A DNA stretch of 64,000 nt, from NCBI GenBank assembly GCA_012861695.1, contig JAAOOA010000399.1, positions 13,002,731 to 13,066,730 of the forward strand, given 5' to 3'. Positions 38,426 through 55,560 of this stretch are shown here, piece after piece. Origin of the DNA: Trematomus loennbergii (taxonomy: Eukaryota; Chordata; Actinopteri; Perciformes; Nototheniidae). The first letter of the stretch is position 1; the number at the start of each line of letters is the position of its first letter. Position numbers and translations under genes: made by a program. Under the pieces are notes generated by a model. The model had not been told where the DNA came from. It made no database searches and was given only the letters and a program-made list of their open reading frames with translations.

Positions 38426-39812
38426 GTAAGAATTAAGTTCAATGTCTCATGTATTTGTTTAGTCATTAAATCAGCTAATCTGGCTGCAAAGCTCTCTTAA
38501 TGTTCTGCCGTTAAACGGACTACGTCAGGGTTGCCAACTTTGGGTACCTGACTGGAGTGAGATTTTGATATCATGGGTTTAATTACACATATGCGCACTA
38601 AATGACTGCTATCGTGTCAGTAGCGGGACCTTACCATATATATAGGATATATATACAATATACAAATACACAATACACAGACTATAAAGGGCACACAGTT
38701 TCATTCACTATGAAAGTGATGAAAGTCAAACACATGTTTATTTCCACTGTTTTATTGTGTGCATAGGCCTGTCGCGATAAGCGTACTTATCGTACGATTG
38801 ATTGATTGAAAAGTTTATTAACAGCTTGTATATTGGGTACAGTACAGCTCAAAACATACAATTGTTAAGGGGATGCAGACCAGAGAAAGACTTTCGTCTT
38901 GTTTACATCAGGGTCCCCCATTTCCAATTCATCATATGTATACGATAAATAAAAATGAACTCGATAAATTGCCATTTACACGAGGATGTGACTAGCAGTT
39001 TGAAAGCATGTACTTGAATTATTATTATATATTATCATTATGTCAGTGGTCTAAAATGGTCATACAACGGTGCCGACAATATTATCGTTTATCGCAATAT
39101 TTCCGGGAAAGTGTATCCAACAAAATTAATAACCAACCAAAAACGATCGCCGGTTCATCTTGTTTTTGGCGTGAGAATAGTTTGGGCAGCGTGAGAGCGT
39201 GAGATTGAGAGTGAAAGCGTGTGTCACACGCCAGATGCGTGAGAGGCTACGTTAAAGCCTATCGTGCTAACCAGACCTAGCTACTCTAACCTAAGCAACG
39301 GGAAAAAGTAGTACTAAAATGTTTCTAATGCATGTGCAAACACTCATTCATAAAACTGGTTTGGTTTATTTAACATTAATTGGTTTATCAAACACATTGT
39401 ATTAGAATATCATCAACTTCCATGCCAGTGATTCAATGCAGCATAGTGTTACTACACACTGTAATATAAAACACTTCTCTTTATTGGATTTGAGTCCAGC
39501 TTTTTACTGTAGACAAGTTGAATAAACTTTAATAAATTAAGTGTTTATGTAAGCCATTGCCTCCCAATCCATATGAGATATTATTATGGAACTAGACAAA
39601 TAAGACACACCTTTTTTTTAAATTGGATTTTAAAAATAATTGGGGGATAATCATTTTAAATATTGTTAATAAAATTACCCTACCCTAGATTTCCTCAATT
39701 TATTTCATTGTACTGTAGTCCACGTTTTACTTTATAAAAATCTGTATGTATTACAGTAACTTTTCATTTGTTTTAAGGGCTGTCTTTTCTGTAATTGACC
39801 CTCCTCCACTAG
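38426..39812. other. terf2ip first intron with nested repeats
   Basis: Between 38765 and 39110 there is a repeat with GCCTGTCGCGATAA at one end and ATTATCGTTTATCGCAATAT at the other. It is split by an unrelated insert of about 130 bp (38800-38930). The rest is AT-rich with no exon. Confidence 0.55.
38765..39110 (+). repeat. Cytosine-GCGATAA teleost repeat with an insertion
   Basis: Words CCTGTCGCGATAAG, ACGATAAATAAAAATGAACT CGATAAATTGCCAT and CAATATTATCGTTTATCGCA belong to a common fish MITE-like repeat. An unrelated block starting GATTGATTGAAAAGTTTATT lies inside it. Confidence 0.5.
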
Positions 39813-39829
39813 GTGAGACATTTGAAAGC

Positions 39830-40059
39830 ATGGCGTCCACAAAGCAGGATGCGGCCATATCTGACATCTCCCCAGTTCTGTTCCTGACGGTGGACGGTGA
39901 ACCCATGTCCTTCTTCCTGAGACCGGGTCCTGTTAAATGCAAGCTCCAGCCGCTCATTGCAGCTGGAGGAGGGATCCTGAGCAATGTGCAGCGGCCAGGG
40001 GCCATTCTGCTCATTGACCCAGAAGAAAACGTCTCTATTCCTGAAACTACTGCTCACTG
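39830..40059 (+). CDS. terf2ip: terf2ip coding exon 1 (BRCT, first half)
   Basis: The exon opens at 39813 after CTCCACTAG, with ATG at 39830. It encodes MASTKQDAAISDISPVLFLT through SIPETTAHW and ends in phase 2 at TG|GTAGGT. Confidence 0.92.
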
Positions 40060-43000
40060 GTAGGTGCTGGGCTGGGATGCCATTAGGGAGTGTGTTACGT
40101 GAGGAGAAATACTGTTCAGCCTCTTCAGTTGATAAAACATGACCATACCATGTAAGGCAATTTCTTGGCTTTGATGGTTATTTTGAGCCATTTAATAATC
40201 ATATTTTAAGAATATTTCTGCCCAACATTCACATATCTAGATCCAAAGAATACTTCATCCCAAATTTCATTTTTGAATGTCATTATTTACCCTGTCTAAC
40301 TATGAATTATTATAGAAATGTTTATTTTGTTTGCATGCCTCAATCTTGAATTGAGGAATCCAAAGACAGAGACAATTGTTGATAAATTAAGGAGGTAGAG
40401 GCTGCGTTTAAAAACAGCAAAACGATATCAACATATCAGTTCACAAACTGTCACATAATAACCGCAGCCCAAGTCTAATTTATTCAGTGAAATACTCACA
40501 ATGTTCCAAACATGCCTTTGCTGTCTGTCTCGTCAAACACTAATTCAAGAATGAATGTATGGACGTAAGCATATGAACATTTTTGTTATTGACCTTTAAC
40601 TGTTCACTCTTCTAAGGCTCATTGAAAATAAGGCCTACCCTTATTGGATCATTAAACAGAATTTTGTTTATTGGAAAAAAACAAGAGCATTTTATTTTCA
40701 TGGCTTACACATTTGTATTCATCCTTTCTAATGGCCGAGCACTTTTAGGTTTTAGCACAGTAAGCCAAATAACTCTTTCTATATGTAGGTGATAAGGAGT
40801 GTAATTTATATCGACAACATTGTTATGTGTAACTATCATTAAACATATTTAAAGCATGAAATGAAAGTGCTGTCTGTTTATTCCTCAGTTACGTGTCCAC
40901 CCAGTACATTCACGACTGTATTGAGAAGGAGGAACAGCTGAATTTAGAGGACTACAGGTTAAACCCTGAAGTTGCCCCGAGACAGTCTCCTAGACTCAAC
41001 AGGACCTCTCGTCGTCTCTCAGGAGGTATGATGTTATGAGCTGACCTTCTTGTAAGGAGCATAGTTTACTTGTAACAAGATATAAAAAGTGTGCAGTCGT
41101 TTTGTATTAGCTTTAGCCTTTATTATCACATGAATATTCATGTCACACTGTTTATTAGTTTTACATTTACTGACAAATACTTTCTCATTCTTTCATAAAA
41201 ATTAGGCAGGATTGCCTACACAGCTGAAGATGATGCAGCATTTCGAGTTATGTCAGCAAGCACCAGAAAGAGGTTGGGGGGAACCGGCTTTGGCAAGAGA
41301 TGAAGAAGCAGAATGTGACCAAACACAGCTGGCAGTCAATGAAATACCGCTATAAAGTGTGCCTGGCAAATAAACAACCAGAGGTTTTGGAGGTGAAAGC
41401 AGAGGAAGCCACAAAATCAGTAGAGGGTGATTTAAGGTAATTTACTTTGACGATATTTAGCTATATATTTCTCTGTATAACTATATTTCTTTCAGAATGT
41501 ACATAAGAGGCAGTTTTAAATACAGTACTACTGTCCAACAGCCTAAACCTATTCAATGCAACAGTCCTGAAATAAACCCAACGTTATTGAACCTTTTAAT
41601 GTTCAGGTTTGGTTGGCAGGCTGTCAATAGAGGTGTTTATCCTTTTAGTGGTCTGTTGTTCTACAGAATATTGAAAGATGATTTTATTGAGTCGATGAGT
41701 AAACGTATGTTTCATGTATGGTCATTCATTTGAGCAATATATGAGTCATACCAGGGACAATTCTGGTGTTATTAGGGAGGGTGTGAACATTTTATTGAAC
41801 ATTCATTGGACATGAGGGCTCATGATTTAAACGTTTTTCCGCACAGTTACAAAGATACAAAAAAATAATGTTCATGTTATCATATCACCACCATTTAGTG
41901 CGACAATGTATTGAAAACTATTTTTTTATGTAAAATGGTCAAATAAACTCCAAAGTTCCCACATTGCTGCAAAATAACAAATCCCAGGTTGATTATTTTG
42001 GAGGCTGTAGGTCAGAACCAGAAACGGGTTTTTACCAGCTAGGTTGACACATACGAGAACTTTGACTTGGTGTTGTGGTGCATACATAAAACAAAAATTA
42101 AAAACACAGATAGGTGCTCGTATATTTGTTCATAATATCAGCGGTGGTGCCAAAAAAACATTAACATTTTCAAAGTAACAGAGTAATCATAAAACACGTA
42201 CACATAATGCCACCTTCTTTTTTTTTTAACTCACTGCCTGCAACCATCACCACAGTTAAAACATTTAGTAGGTTTGAATGTGATTTGTAGGGGCTGTGTA
42301 TGGGATTTGGTGTCATCTATTTTTGCAGTTGCAAATTGTACCCCCACACACCCCTCCGTTAACCACGGAGGTAAAGAGTTGTCAATTGAAGTGCCATGGT
42401 AACACCTGGGTATCCTTTTTACTGCACTGTTAGTGTACAGTTTTATTATTATGCTGCTGTGTTAATTGTATTTTTGCAACTCTGGCACAACAATTTCCTT
42501 CGGGATAAATAAAGTCCTATCTTATCTTATCTTTAGGTCTTTAGACACCATCCCTAGAATAACACTACTTTAGAAGCAGTTTAACAAGCGTGTCTGAGAA
42601 TTACGCGGACATTAAGGTAATGTAAAAACAGGAAAGATCTTCTCTAGAGCCAGAGTTTTGTTTGTGTGTTCAGAGCTACTGCAAAAACATTTCAGACCCT
42701 GTGAAGAGGACCCCCTCCCTGCGCAGATCTGAAGGACTCACTCTAAGCTAACACAAAATCAACAGTTCTTTGTTTCAGGCGATTATACACGAATGAAAGC
42801 ATTAATATTACATTCATTTCTGCTAATCATACCCCCTAAATACTACACACTGGCCCCTTGATAAGCAATTTAAATGACTTGAACTGAACACAACAGATTT
42901 GTGTCTCCACAGATAGATGCCCAGCCCATACCAGCTGAAGACACACAACCAGAATCTCCAAAATCCATCTCTCCCGAAAAAGAAGTCCAACTTGCGAATC

Positions 43001-45267
43001 CACAATCTGATGAGCAACCAGCTGAAAGCACACTAGTAGAGACGGTAGAAGCTGAAACTAACCCCCCCCAACCCGAGGGACCTTGTTTAGACCCACACAC
43101 AGATGCTCAGCCCATCCAAGCTGAGAGCACGGAAACAATCATCTCTCCTGAGAAAGAAATGTTGCCAGAGGACTCTCCTCCAGCTCAGCCCGAGTCCCTG
43201 CCAGGCACCCCTCTTCAGATAAAGCCTAAAGAGAAACAGAAGGCCTCCCCAAAGCCCCAACAACCTCAGAGACGACCAACACGCTGGCATCTTGTGCTGG
43301 AGGGGTCGCCTGAACCATATGGTAAAAAACTCAGATCAGCAATTCCTTCAAGACGATGTGGATCATCCCCGCAGCTCTCGGAGAAAAGTAAATCTCCCAC
43401 TAAGCTGCTCCTAAGAAAGACAAAATGGTGGAGCAGCCGCCTTCAAAGAAAGCCAGAGGAAGCAGTGTGACAGCGGCGCCAGAGGAACCGCAGGAGGAGA
43501 GCGCACAAGCTCCTGTTTCTGAAACAGCACCAACAGGTGTGTTATACATCTCCCAGTGTGGGACCAATCATTAGCTTTTATATAATAGAGGATCTTCACT
43601 TCTCTAATTTGTCAACCTCCAATGATATGTTGCAGATGCAGAGTCTAATTCAGTGCCACAGGAAGTGGAGAAGAAAAAAGAAAAGAGAAAGTTTGGGATT
43701 TTAGAGTTGGCTATAAAGGAGTTTGAAGATGAAAGTGAGGTAAGACAAAACCGATTTATAATGAATAAAAATGGCTTGTCACAAGGTTGCTTTTCGATCA
43801 AGGAATCCTTGAATTGTATCAGCTGATGTTATCCTTTTCTTCATCACCTCCAAAAAAACCATTCTCCCCATGAAAGAATCCTTAGTTATGCTTTATTTAA
43901 TTAAACCGTTGTGTTCCTGTCTCTCAGTCGGATGAGGATGTAGCTCCAGACCTCCAAAACCCATCCGAAACACCAACGATACAACCCCCAGCGACAGAAC
44001 CTCCCCCCCCCACTGCAGACACAGCCTCCACACTGCCCGACCCTGAGCATGGAGCCGACCTCCAGGAGAACACGCCAGACCCCCAGGCCCCCAGCAGCAA
44101 CTGCCCCCCAGAGACCGGCTGCCCTGAACCTGCAGCAGCTGAGGGGGTCCGCTCTCCTCCAAAGCCCACCTGTTCATATTTGACAGTGAAACTCAGGAGG
44201 AGGAAGACTCTCAGTCTGTCATCGGTCCCAGCAGAGAAGCTCCATCCCGACCAGAGGCAGCGGTGAACAAAGATGCTGCCTTTTCCCTGACTCAGGTCCA
44301 GCTGGAGGAGGACAAACAGCGAATCAAAAAGCTGATGAAGCAGACCGGCCAGGTGAGGACTGATGATGCAATGGGAATGGGAAATGAACTGCATTTGTTG
44401 TAGAGCTTTTCCAGTCTTTGCGACCCCTCAAAGCGCCTTTACACATACGAGTCACCAGTCACCATTCACACACATTCTCACACATCTCACAACATTGGCA
44501 ATTTGGTCTTAAGTTTCTTGCCCAAGGATACATCAACATGTTGACTGCAGTGGCTGGAAGGAGCAGCACACCCAGCAAAAGCCCCTGTCCGCAAGTGATT
44601 GAAAATAAAACCATTTATTGATTTCTAATGCCAACTCTTGTGTCGTGATAAAGCTTTTAAGTTTTTTTCATATAGCTGATTCTAATATACTGGATAATAT
44701 AACTTTTCAAAGCAAATATTGATATATGCAATTCATTTAGATAAATGTCCCAAAGCATATCATTATTGAATACATGTTATAAATCGTTTAACAGCATTCA
44801 TTATAAGATAATAAAATTGATGAATCGCACCAATATGTTCATTATTACAGCTGTCATGTGATCGTGTAGGTTACATCACATTTCATTTCATTTAGGTGAC
44901 GCTTTTATCCAAAGCTACTCAATAAGTGTAGACCTGATGCATGTTCAAAATGCTTAAGAAAAAAAGCTATCAGTGAATTTGACAACTTATTTATTTTGTA
45001 CATTTTTTGGGCATTTCTGAACTCCCCCAACTATTTTTATTCCAGGACTTGATCAGTGTGACCAAAGCCCTGTTGAGGACCAGCGGGGACGTCTCTGCTG
45101 CTCTGGAGCACCTTTTGAACCCCTCCTCCGCATTGGGACCCCTGTGGTGTCGCAGTGACGACGGTCTCTTGCTCTCAGATGATCCCGGGGTCCGACAGAA
45201 GCTGCAGGAGAAATACAGCGAGCAGGGCGTGGCCAAAAGAGTCGTGTTCCTCGAGGTAGAGGGGTGA
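39830..45267 (+). CDS. terf2ip: Telomeric repeat-binding factor 2-interacting protein 1 (RAP1), 7 coding exons
   Basis: Shelterin subunit that binds TRF2 at telomeres and also regulates transcription. Coding exons: 39830-40059, 40889-41025, 41206-41436, 42913-43536, 43636-43739, 43928-44352 and 45046-45267. Order: N-terminal BRCT domain (PVLFLTVDGEPMSFFLRPGP through STQYIHDCIEK); a Myb-like domain (GRIAYTAEDD, then NRLWQEMKKQNVTKHSWQSM KYRYKVCL); an acidic Pro-rich linker with basic KKKEKRK; and the C-terminal TRF2-binding RCT domain (LISVTKALLRTSGDVSAALE HLLNP to VVFLEVEG). Frame breaks from single missing bases occur at about 41240, 43402 and 44160, and phase does not match between 41436 and 42913. 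With four bases restored the product is about 658 residues. The codons on both sides of every break are well conserved, so I regard the gene as intact and the text as damaged. Confidence 0.92.
40889..41025 (+). CDS. terf2ip: terf2ip coding exon 2 (BRCT, second half)
   Basis: Acceptor TTCCTCAG. It encodes YVSTQYIHDCIEKEEQLNLE DYRLNPEVAPRQSPR and RTSRRLSGG. The Trp-Cys junction matches the BRCT end. Donor G|GTATGA. Confidence 0.9.
41206..41436 (+). CDS. terf2ip: terf2ip coding exon 3 (Myb domain) with a one-base loss
   Basis: It reads GRIAYTAEDDAA, then breaks at GCAGCATTTCG (41238-41243). The Myb reading SSYVSKHQKEVGGNRLWQEM continues in the next frame, so one base is missing at about 41240. 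As written, a TGA follows at GGCAAGAGATGA. The donor is AAG|GTAATT. Confidence 0.88.
41437..42912. other. terf2ip intron with a LINE tail
   Basis: Contains a retrotransposon tail near 42430-42536. I saw no additional exon, although the phases of the flanking exons (2 and 0) do not match, so a small exon cannot be ruled out. Confidence 0.6.
42430..42536 (+). mobile_element. 3' tail of a truncated LINE
   Basis: It reads CAACAATTTCCTTCGGGATA AATAAAGTC followed by CTATCTTATCTTATCTT repeats. This is the common tail of fish non-LTR elements. Confidence 0.6.
42913..43536 (+). CDS. terf2ip: terf2ip coding exon 4 (acidic linker) with a one-base loss
   Basis: Acceptor GTCTCCACAG. It encodes two imperfect repeats around DAQPI (IDAQPIPAEDTQPESPKSIS and HTDAQPIQAESTETIISPEK), then RRPTRWHLVLEGSPEPYGKK. 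The frame breaks at ACTAAGCTGCT (43399-43409). The reading AAPKKDKMVEQPPSKKARGS resumes in another frame and continues to SETAPT and the donor G|GTGTGT. Confidence 0.87.
43636..43739 (+). CDS. terf2ip: terf2ip coding exon 5
   Basis: Acceptor ATATGTTGCAG. It encodes DAESNSVPQEVEKKKEKRKF GILELAIKEFEDESE, with a basic nuclear-localisation-like KKKEKRK. Donor GAG|GTAAGA. Confidence 0.88.
43928..44352 (+). CDS. terf2ip: terf2ip coding exon 6 with a one-base loss
   Basis: Acceptor CCTGTCTCTCAG. It reads SDEDVAPDLQNPSETPTIQP and a Pro-rich stretch to GVRSPP, then breaks at CTCCAAAGCCC (44157-44167). The frame AHLFIFDSETQEEEDSQSVI then runs to QRIKKLMKQTGQ and the donor CAG|GTGAGG. A cytosine run of nine is nearby but is in frame. 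Confidence 0.87.
44395..44600 (+). repeat. Teleost dispersed repeat, copy in terf2ip intron
   Basis: Words CTCAAAGCGCCTTTACA, CACCATTCACACACATTCTC, GGCAATTTGGTCTTAAGTTT and CTTGCCCAAGGATACATC are shared with the copies at 5917 and 63738. It is the common fish repeat of the AAGCGCTTTACA type. Confidence 0.6.
44876..44945 (+). repeat. Teleost retroposon tail (CATTTAGGTGACGCTTTTATCC)
   Basis: TTTCATTTAGGTGACGCTTT TATCCAAAGCTACT is a very common fish repeat end. Only about 70 bp is present. Confidence 0.55.
45046..45267 (+). CDS. terf2ip: terf2ip coding exon 7 (RCT domain)
   Basis: Acceptor TTTTATTCCAG. It encodes DLISVTKALLRTSGDVSAAL EHLLNPSS, then GPLWCRSDDGLLLS and EKYSEQGVAKRVVFLEVEG, with TGA at 45265-45267. 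This is the helical RAP1 C-terminal domain. Confidence 0.94.
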   Translation, partial: DLISVTKALLRTSGDVSAALEHLLNPSSALGPLWCRSDDGLLLSDDPGVRQKLQEKYSEQGVAKRVVFLEVEG

Positions 45268-45352
45268 CAGTGCTGGAAGGAACTCTTGTGGTGGCAGATA
45301 AATACAAAAATCTGTTATAAGTAAGCATTTTCCAAAAAGCACAAGTTAAGAT

Positions 45353-45676
45353 AATAAAATGAATGTTTGAATTATTTCATTTCGTAAGGGTCCTGGTATC
45401 GTGCATGCATCACTCACTAAAAAACTCAGCAAAGAACCATTGTGTTATCAGTAACACCTGCCGATAAGATGTCTGTAAAGAGTTGCTGAACTGACTTTAC
45501 TACATTAATGACTGCAGCCAAGTTCTTGAACTTTCACACACTCGTCACAATTATCAGGAATTCCAAGCAAAATGAAAAGGACAGGTTAGATGACTTTGTT
45601 TATCTTCGCTGAACTACATTGTAGTAATTTGACGGATAACTGTACATCCTTGAATTTTCTACTGATGAACAATAAA
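45353..45676 (+). terminator. terf2ip: terf2ip poly(A) signals
   Basis: AATAAA at 45353-45358 and again at 45671-45676. The second lies only about 142 bp from the iffo2 poly(A) signal on the other strand. Confidence 0.5.
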
Positions 45677-45817
45677 ATCATACTGTCTAGATTCATATGC
45701 ACTTTTTCACAGAGCATTCAAGTATACTATAATGGCACGAAACCTCTTTAATCTTTTTTGAATGAGTGAAAAGAATTAAGAAAAAACAGCCTTGATTTTT
45801 CTTTTCCAAACCACAAT

Positions 45818-45823
45818 TTTATT
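45818..45823 (-). terminator. iffo2: iffo2 poly(A) signal
   Basis: AATAAA on the minus strand, facing the terf2ip signals. Confidence 0.45.
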
Positions 45824-48701
45824 TCATTTTCCCCAAAAAACAATTGAGTACATTCATAATTCTGAAACAATCTGCCCCAAACCCACATGAAAACATTTTA
45901 TGAATAGTTTAAACAAAAATAATGAGAAATAAAACTATTAAATTAAAGCAGACAAATCAACCATGAACCAAACAGGATGCTTCCTGTAATGCAAATGAAA
46001 CACAAAGACCAGAATCCATACAGATCAGTAGAGTTTACCCTAATATGGCCACAAGTATTGCTGCACCTTGAATCTCCCGTTAATGAAATAAAAGATCTCA
46101 GAAAAATAATGACTTATAACAGCAAACAGGTATGCCATGAACATATACAACTGTTAGTTGAAACAACCGTTAACACAACCGTGTATTCCTAGCGCACGCT
46201 GATAAAAACCAATTGCATAAAAAACATTTTAAATATGAAACATTCACTCGGACCTAAGTCACATACATCTAGGCCGCACACTGTAAGTCGGTCAGGTAAG
46301 AACACATTTAGTAAAGCAACCCATACCAAGGTCTCCAAATCACAGCACACCATATATCCCTGGATTTAAACAGCTACATGGTTTTTGCTCAGCTTTTACA
46401 TGTGAGGTCTTTAGAAGATGCCTCCAATCAAGCTACATTCATTAAGGAGGGTTGCTACAATTATGTCGACTGCATGTCGTTTGAATGTGACCTGATCTGA
46501 GAGAAGTAAATGGAGACGATGCACTTAATGCAAGACTTGTTGCAAGAAGTTTGAAAACACACGTGTGGTGGTATGCATGGACAAACACTGAGATTTTCCA
46601 GAGTTAGTAGGATTTATAGCTGGATTTATGTCTCTGTCCTTTCACTGTACACTTTGCTTTGGTTGGCTGGTTAATGTGATGGTGATGTGAGCTCCTTTAA
46701 CAAGCAAGAGCGAACTGTGTTGCTGTTTCTGGAAGACAGTCGTTGAATCAATACATATGCCTTTGATGTTGATAAAAAGAACAGTAGCGATAACAGAATG
46801 GCTCTTTGTTATTTATCAGGCTGGTTTTACATCAACTCATAAGAGGATATGAAGGATCTCCATGAGTGAGACACTTCCTCACTCTTGTCTTATGTAGTTA
46901 GTTTTTATTATGGGTGATCTGATATGGTCAATAATTGACAGAATCGTCTGTTTAATAATCTTGCAAAATCAATCAAAGCAGAGTATGGTGACAATAACAC
47001 ACTTTTTGGTTAACAGAATAATTAGAAAAAACAGTGAAAAATATGTCACAAATATTATTATTATTGATTAGGCTTGACGCAAAGTCTGCATTGCAGCTAT
47101 TACGTTAAAAAAAAAAAAAGACTCATAGCTCCCTTTCTCCACACAAACATGCTGAAACAACAAAAGGCCTGCGTTTTAACATTCTGATCTGTAAAACCTC
47201 AGTATAGAAGTAGCACTTATTCTTTGATCCAGCAAACCGTACATACATTATAATACAAAGAGGTGATAAAAAGATCACTTATGTCCCCATGCTTCGATCG
47301 CTTGCTACGCTTATCCTGTGGGAGCATTGAGAAGAGAAATCGTGAGACTTCTCGCTCTGTTGCAAAGTGTTTGTGATGAATAAAAAGGCCTCTGGGGTAT
47401 ACGATCACATGCCTACAGCTTGTTATGTACAGTCTGACACTTTTAGCCCCAATTCAGGAGAGCCAAAGCAGGATGTACAACCCGTCTGGAACAGAGTCCC
47501 CTGCAGGACAGCAGAAGACAGCTCATAATCAAAACACACATACACAACAGGTTCATCTAAATTAAAAAAACTAAGATGTCAGGAGATGATGTATCCTTTG
47601 GTTTTTCTTATGACGTTTGAGGGCATTGTTTGGCTTTGATAACTCACATTAGATTTACTTTATCAAATCTATTGGACTTTAGCCGTTTAAAATAACATTA
47701 TGTGATGCACAATACACGTTGATCAGAGTACATCAGAATGAAGACAGTGACCTGCCCGTTTCAGAAGTAGGGACATCTGGCAGATGTTGATAATTATAGT
47801 CCCTTGTTGAGGGGGCACTGTTCCAGTTTTAACTTTTGATGTCCATGAAAAACAAAGTCCCATACTAAGGTAACTTCACGCTCAAACACGCACACAAACA
47901 ACAAATAAATCTCAAAGTAATACATAGAAAACCCCTGCTTTGCTTTGAAAGGCGAATCGTATTGGAGAGGAACGGTACAAGCCAGTCCAAAAATAAGGCC
48001 GGCTAAATTGCATAGAACTTCAGTAGTGCTCTAAAGCTTCAAAGGACTGTGCTCCTTTCCTCTGTCGACTTTGGCAGCTCTGCAGAGTTCCCTCAGAAAC
48101 CGACAGAACTCCCACACCATTCTCTCCACTCCTTGCTCTGTCTCCTTGGCAGAAGACACTTAAACCCCAAACAGTTTCATCTGGATTGCAAGCAAAATAT
48201 ATAAATAAAACAAAAAAGAAATCTAAAGATGGATGTTTCTTTTTTGTGAATGCTATGTGGAGGAGCACAATATGTACTATTTTCATTTCCTTCATAATAA
48301 AAGGACATTAATAGGGTAAGAACTTGTACAAAATACTTCTCAGCCAGTTTAAAATCTTAGAGAATTGTTTTTCTCTCCCCTTAAATGAAGTGAAGCTCTG
48401 GACAAGGATCCAGCGAGGCAGCAGTGAGGAAGAGAGCACAGCTTGGACTTTATTTGCACCCATTCTTTATGTGAAGCAAAGACAACCCCCTCCCCCCCCC
48501 ACCACTTCCTAAACAACAGATATAGTATAAAAGCACCAGTTCTGAGTCTGCGTCAGTAAGCACCACCATCAGAACTTTAAAAGGTCCAACAGGCCCAGAT
48601 TTAGGCTGCTCCACCTCTAGCAGGGTTTAGCTCTATACACATTTGACCCCAGTGACGATGAGGGGCGTTCAGGAAGAGACGGGACAACGCCCTACCATGC
48701 A
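45818..48701 (-). other. iffo2: Predicted iffo2 3' UTR
   Basis: About 2.9 kb between the stop and AATAAA on the minus strand (45823-45818), with no conserved coding frame on either strand. The length is inferred from the absence of other genes and the position of the signal; nearer signals may also be used. Confidence 0.5.
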
Positions 48702-54764
<6,063 letters not shown>

Positions 54765-55339
54765 CTGCAACACAGAGCACAGAGGTGGGTCAGTTACTGC
54801 TGGGCCCGATCCCCTGAGGGCCAACACACTGGTTCATGGTACCTTTGTGGGGATAATACTCCCAGCTCTGATTACAAAATGCCCTTGACAGTGTGGGTTC
54901 ACGCCCACTTCCCCCCCATTTACAATCTTTTGTCTATTTCCTCCTTTGTACAGTCATCTTAAAAACCCCACTGACTCAAACAAAAACTATAGAGTGTAGA
55001 TCCCTCCTTCTCCAAACACAGACATAGTTTTGTAACCTTTGAGTGACTACAGAGAGACATTTGAGCCTTAGCAAAACCAACAGGGTGGAGTATATCTGTA
55101 TATCTGCTGCAGACTGAATTCCTTCAGACTAGCTGTTTCTCTCCTTATGCAGTCTCAGGAGTGAGTTACAAGATCTCAGTGATGACAATTGAAAGGAAAT
55201 GTAAAGCTTTCGTCATTCTATTGACAAAGATAAAACCTACACGAATAGAGCTTAACGTGCTTATTGGATTAATTCATTTTAAATATAAAAAGTCCCAAGT
55301 TAGTCTACAGTCGTGAAGCAACTCTGCGAGGCTGTACAG

Positions 55340-55560
55340 CAAGACTTTGAGCTAAAAGCTAATGCCACAATGACAATGCTATGACGCCGATGTTAACTAT
55401 GTATGCCGTCTTAATTTAGCGTCTTAGGCATGAATGTCAAGGAGTAACAAAAAGGATTACATTTCATCAGGAACATGTCAATCATTCCAACAGAGATATT
55501 TTGTCTGGATCAAAGTGGCGGACCAACTGTGAAAGCCACACTGCTAGCATGGCAAAAATG
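55340..55560 (+). repeat. Teleost dispersed repeat (GCTAATGCCACAATGACAATGC type)
   Basis: AGCTAATGCCACAATGACAA TGCTATGACG, then CGTCTTAATTTAGCGTCTTA and GTCTGGATCAAAGTGGCGGA CCAAC, are recognisable blocks of a widespread old fish repeat. It is related to the fragments around 35050 and 35500. Confidence 0.5.

Noticed and set aside
39751..40057. Reverse-strand open frames over terf2ip exon 1
   Set aside because: They are shadows of the conserved BRCT exon on the plus strand.
39830..45267. terf2ip as a pseudogene because of several frame breaks
   Set aside because: Introns, splice sites, a promoter and clean codons between breaks are all kept, and the neighbouring pparg and iffo2 show the same kind of one-base losses, so sequence error is more likely.
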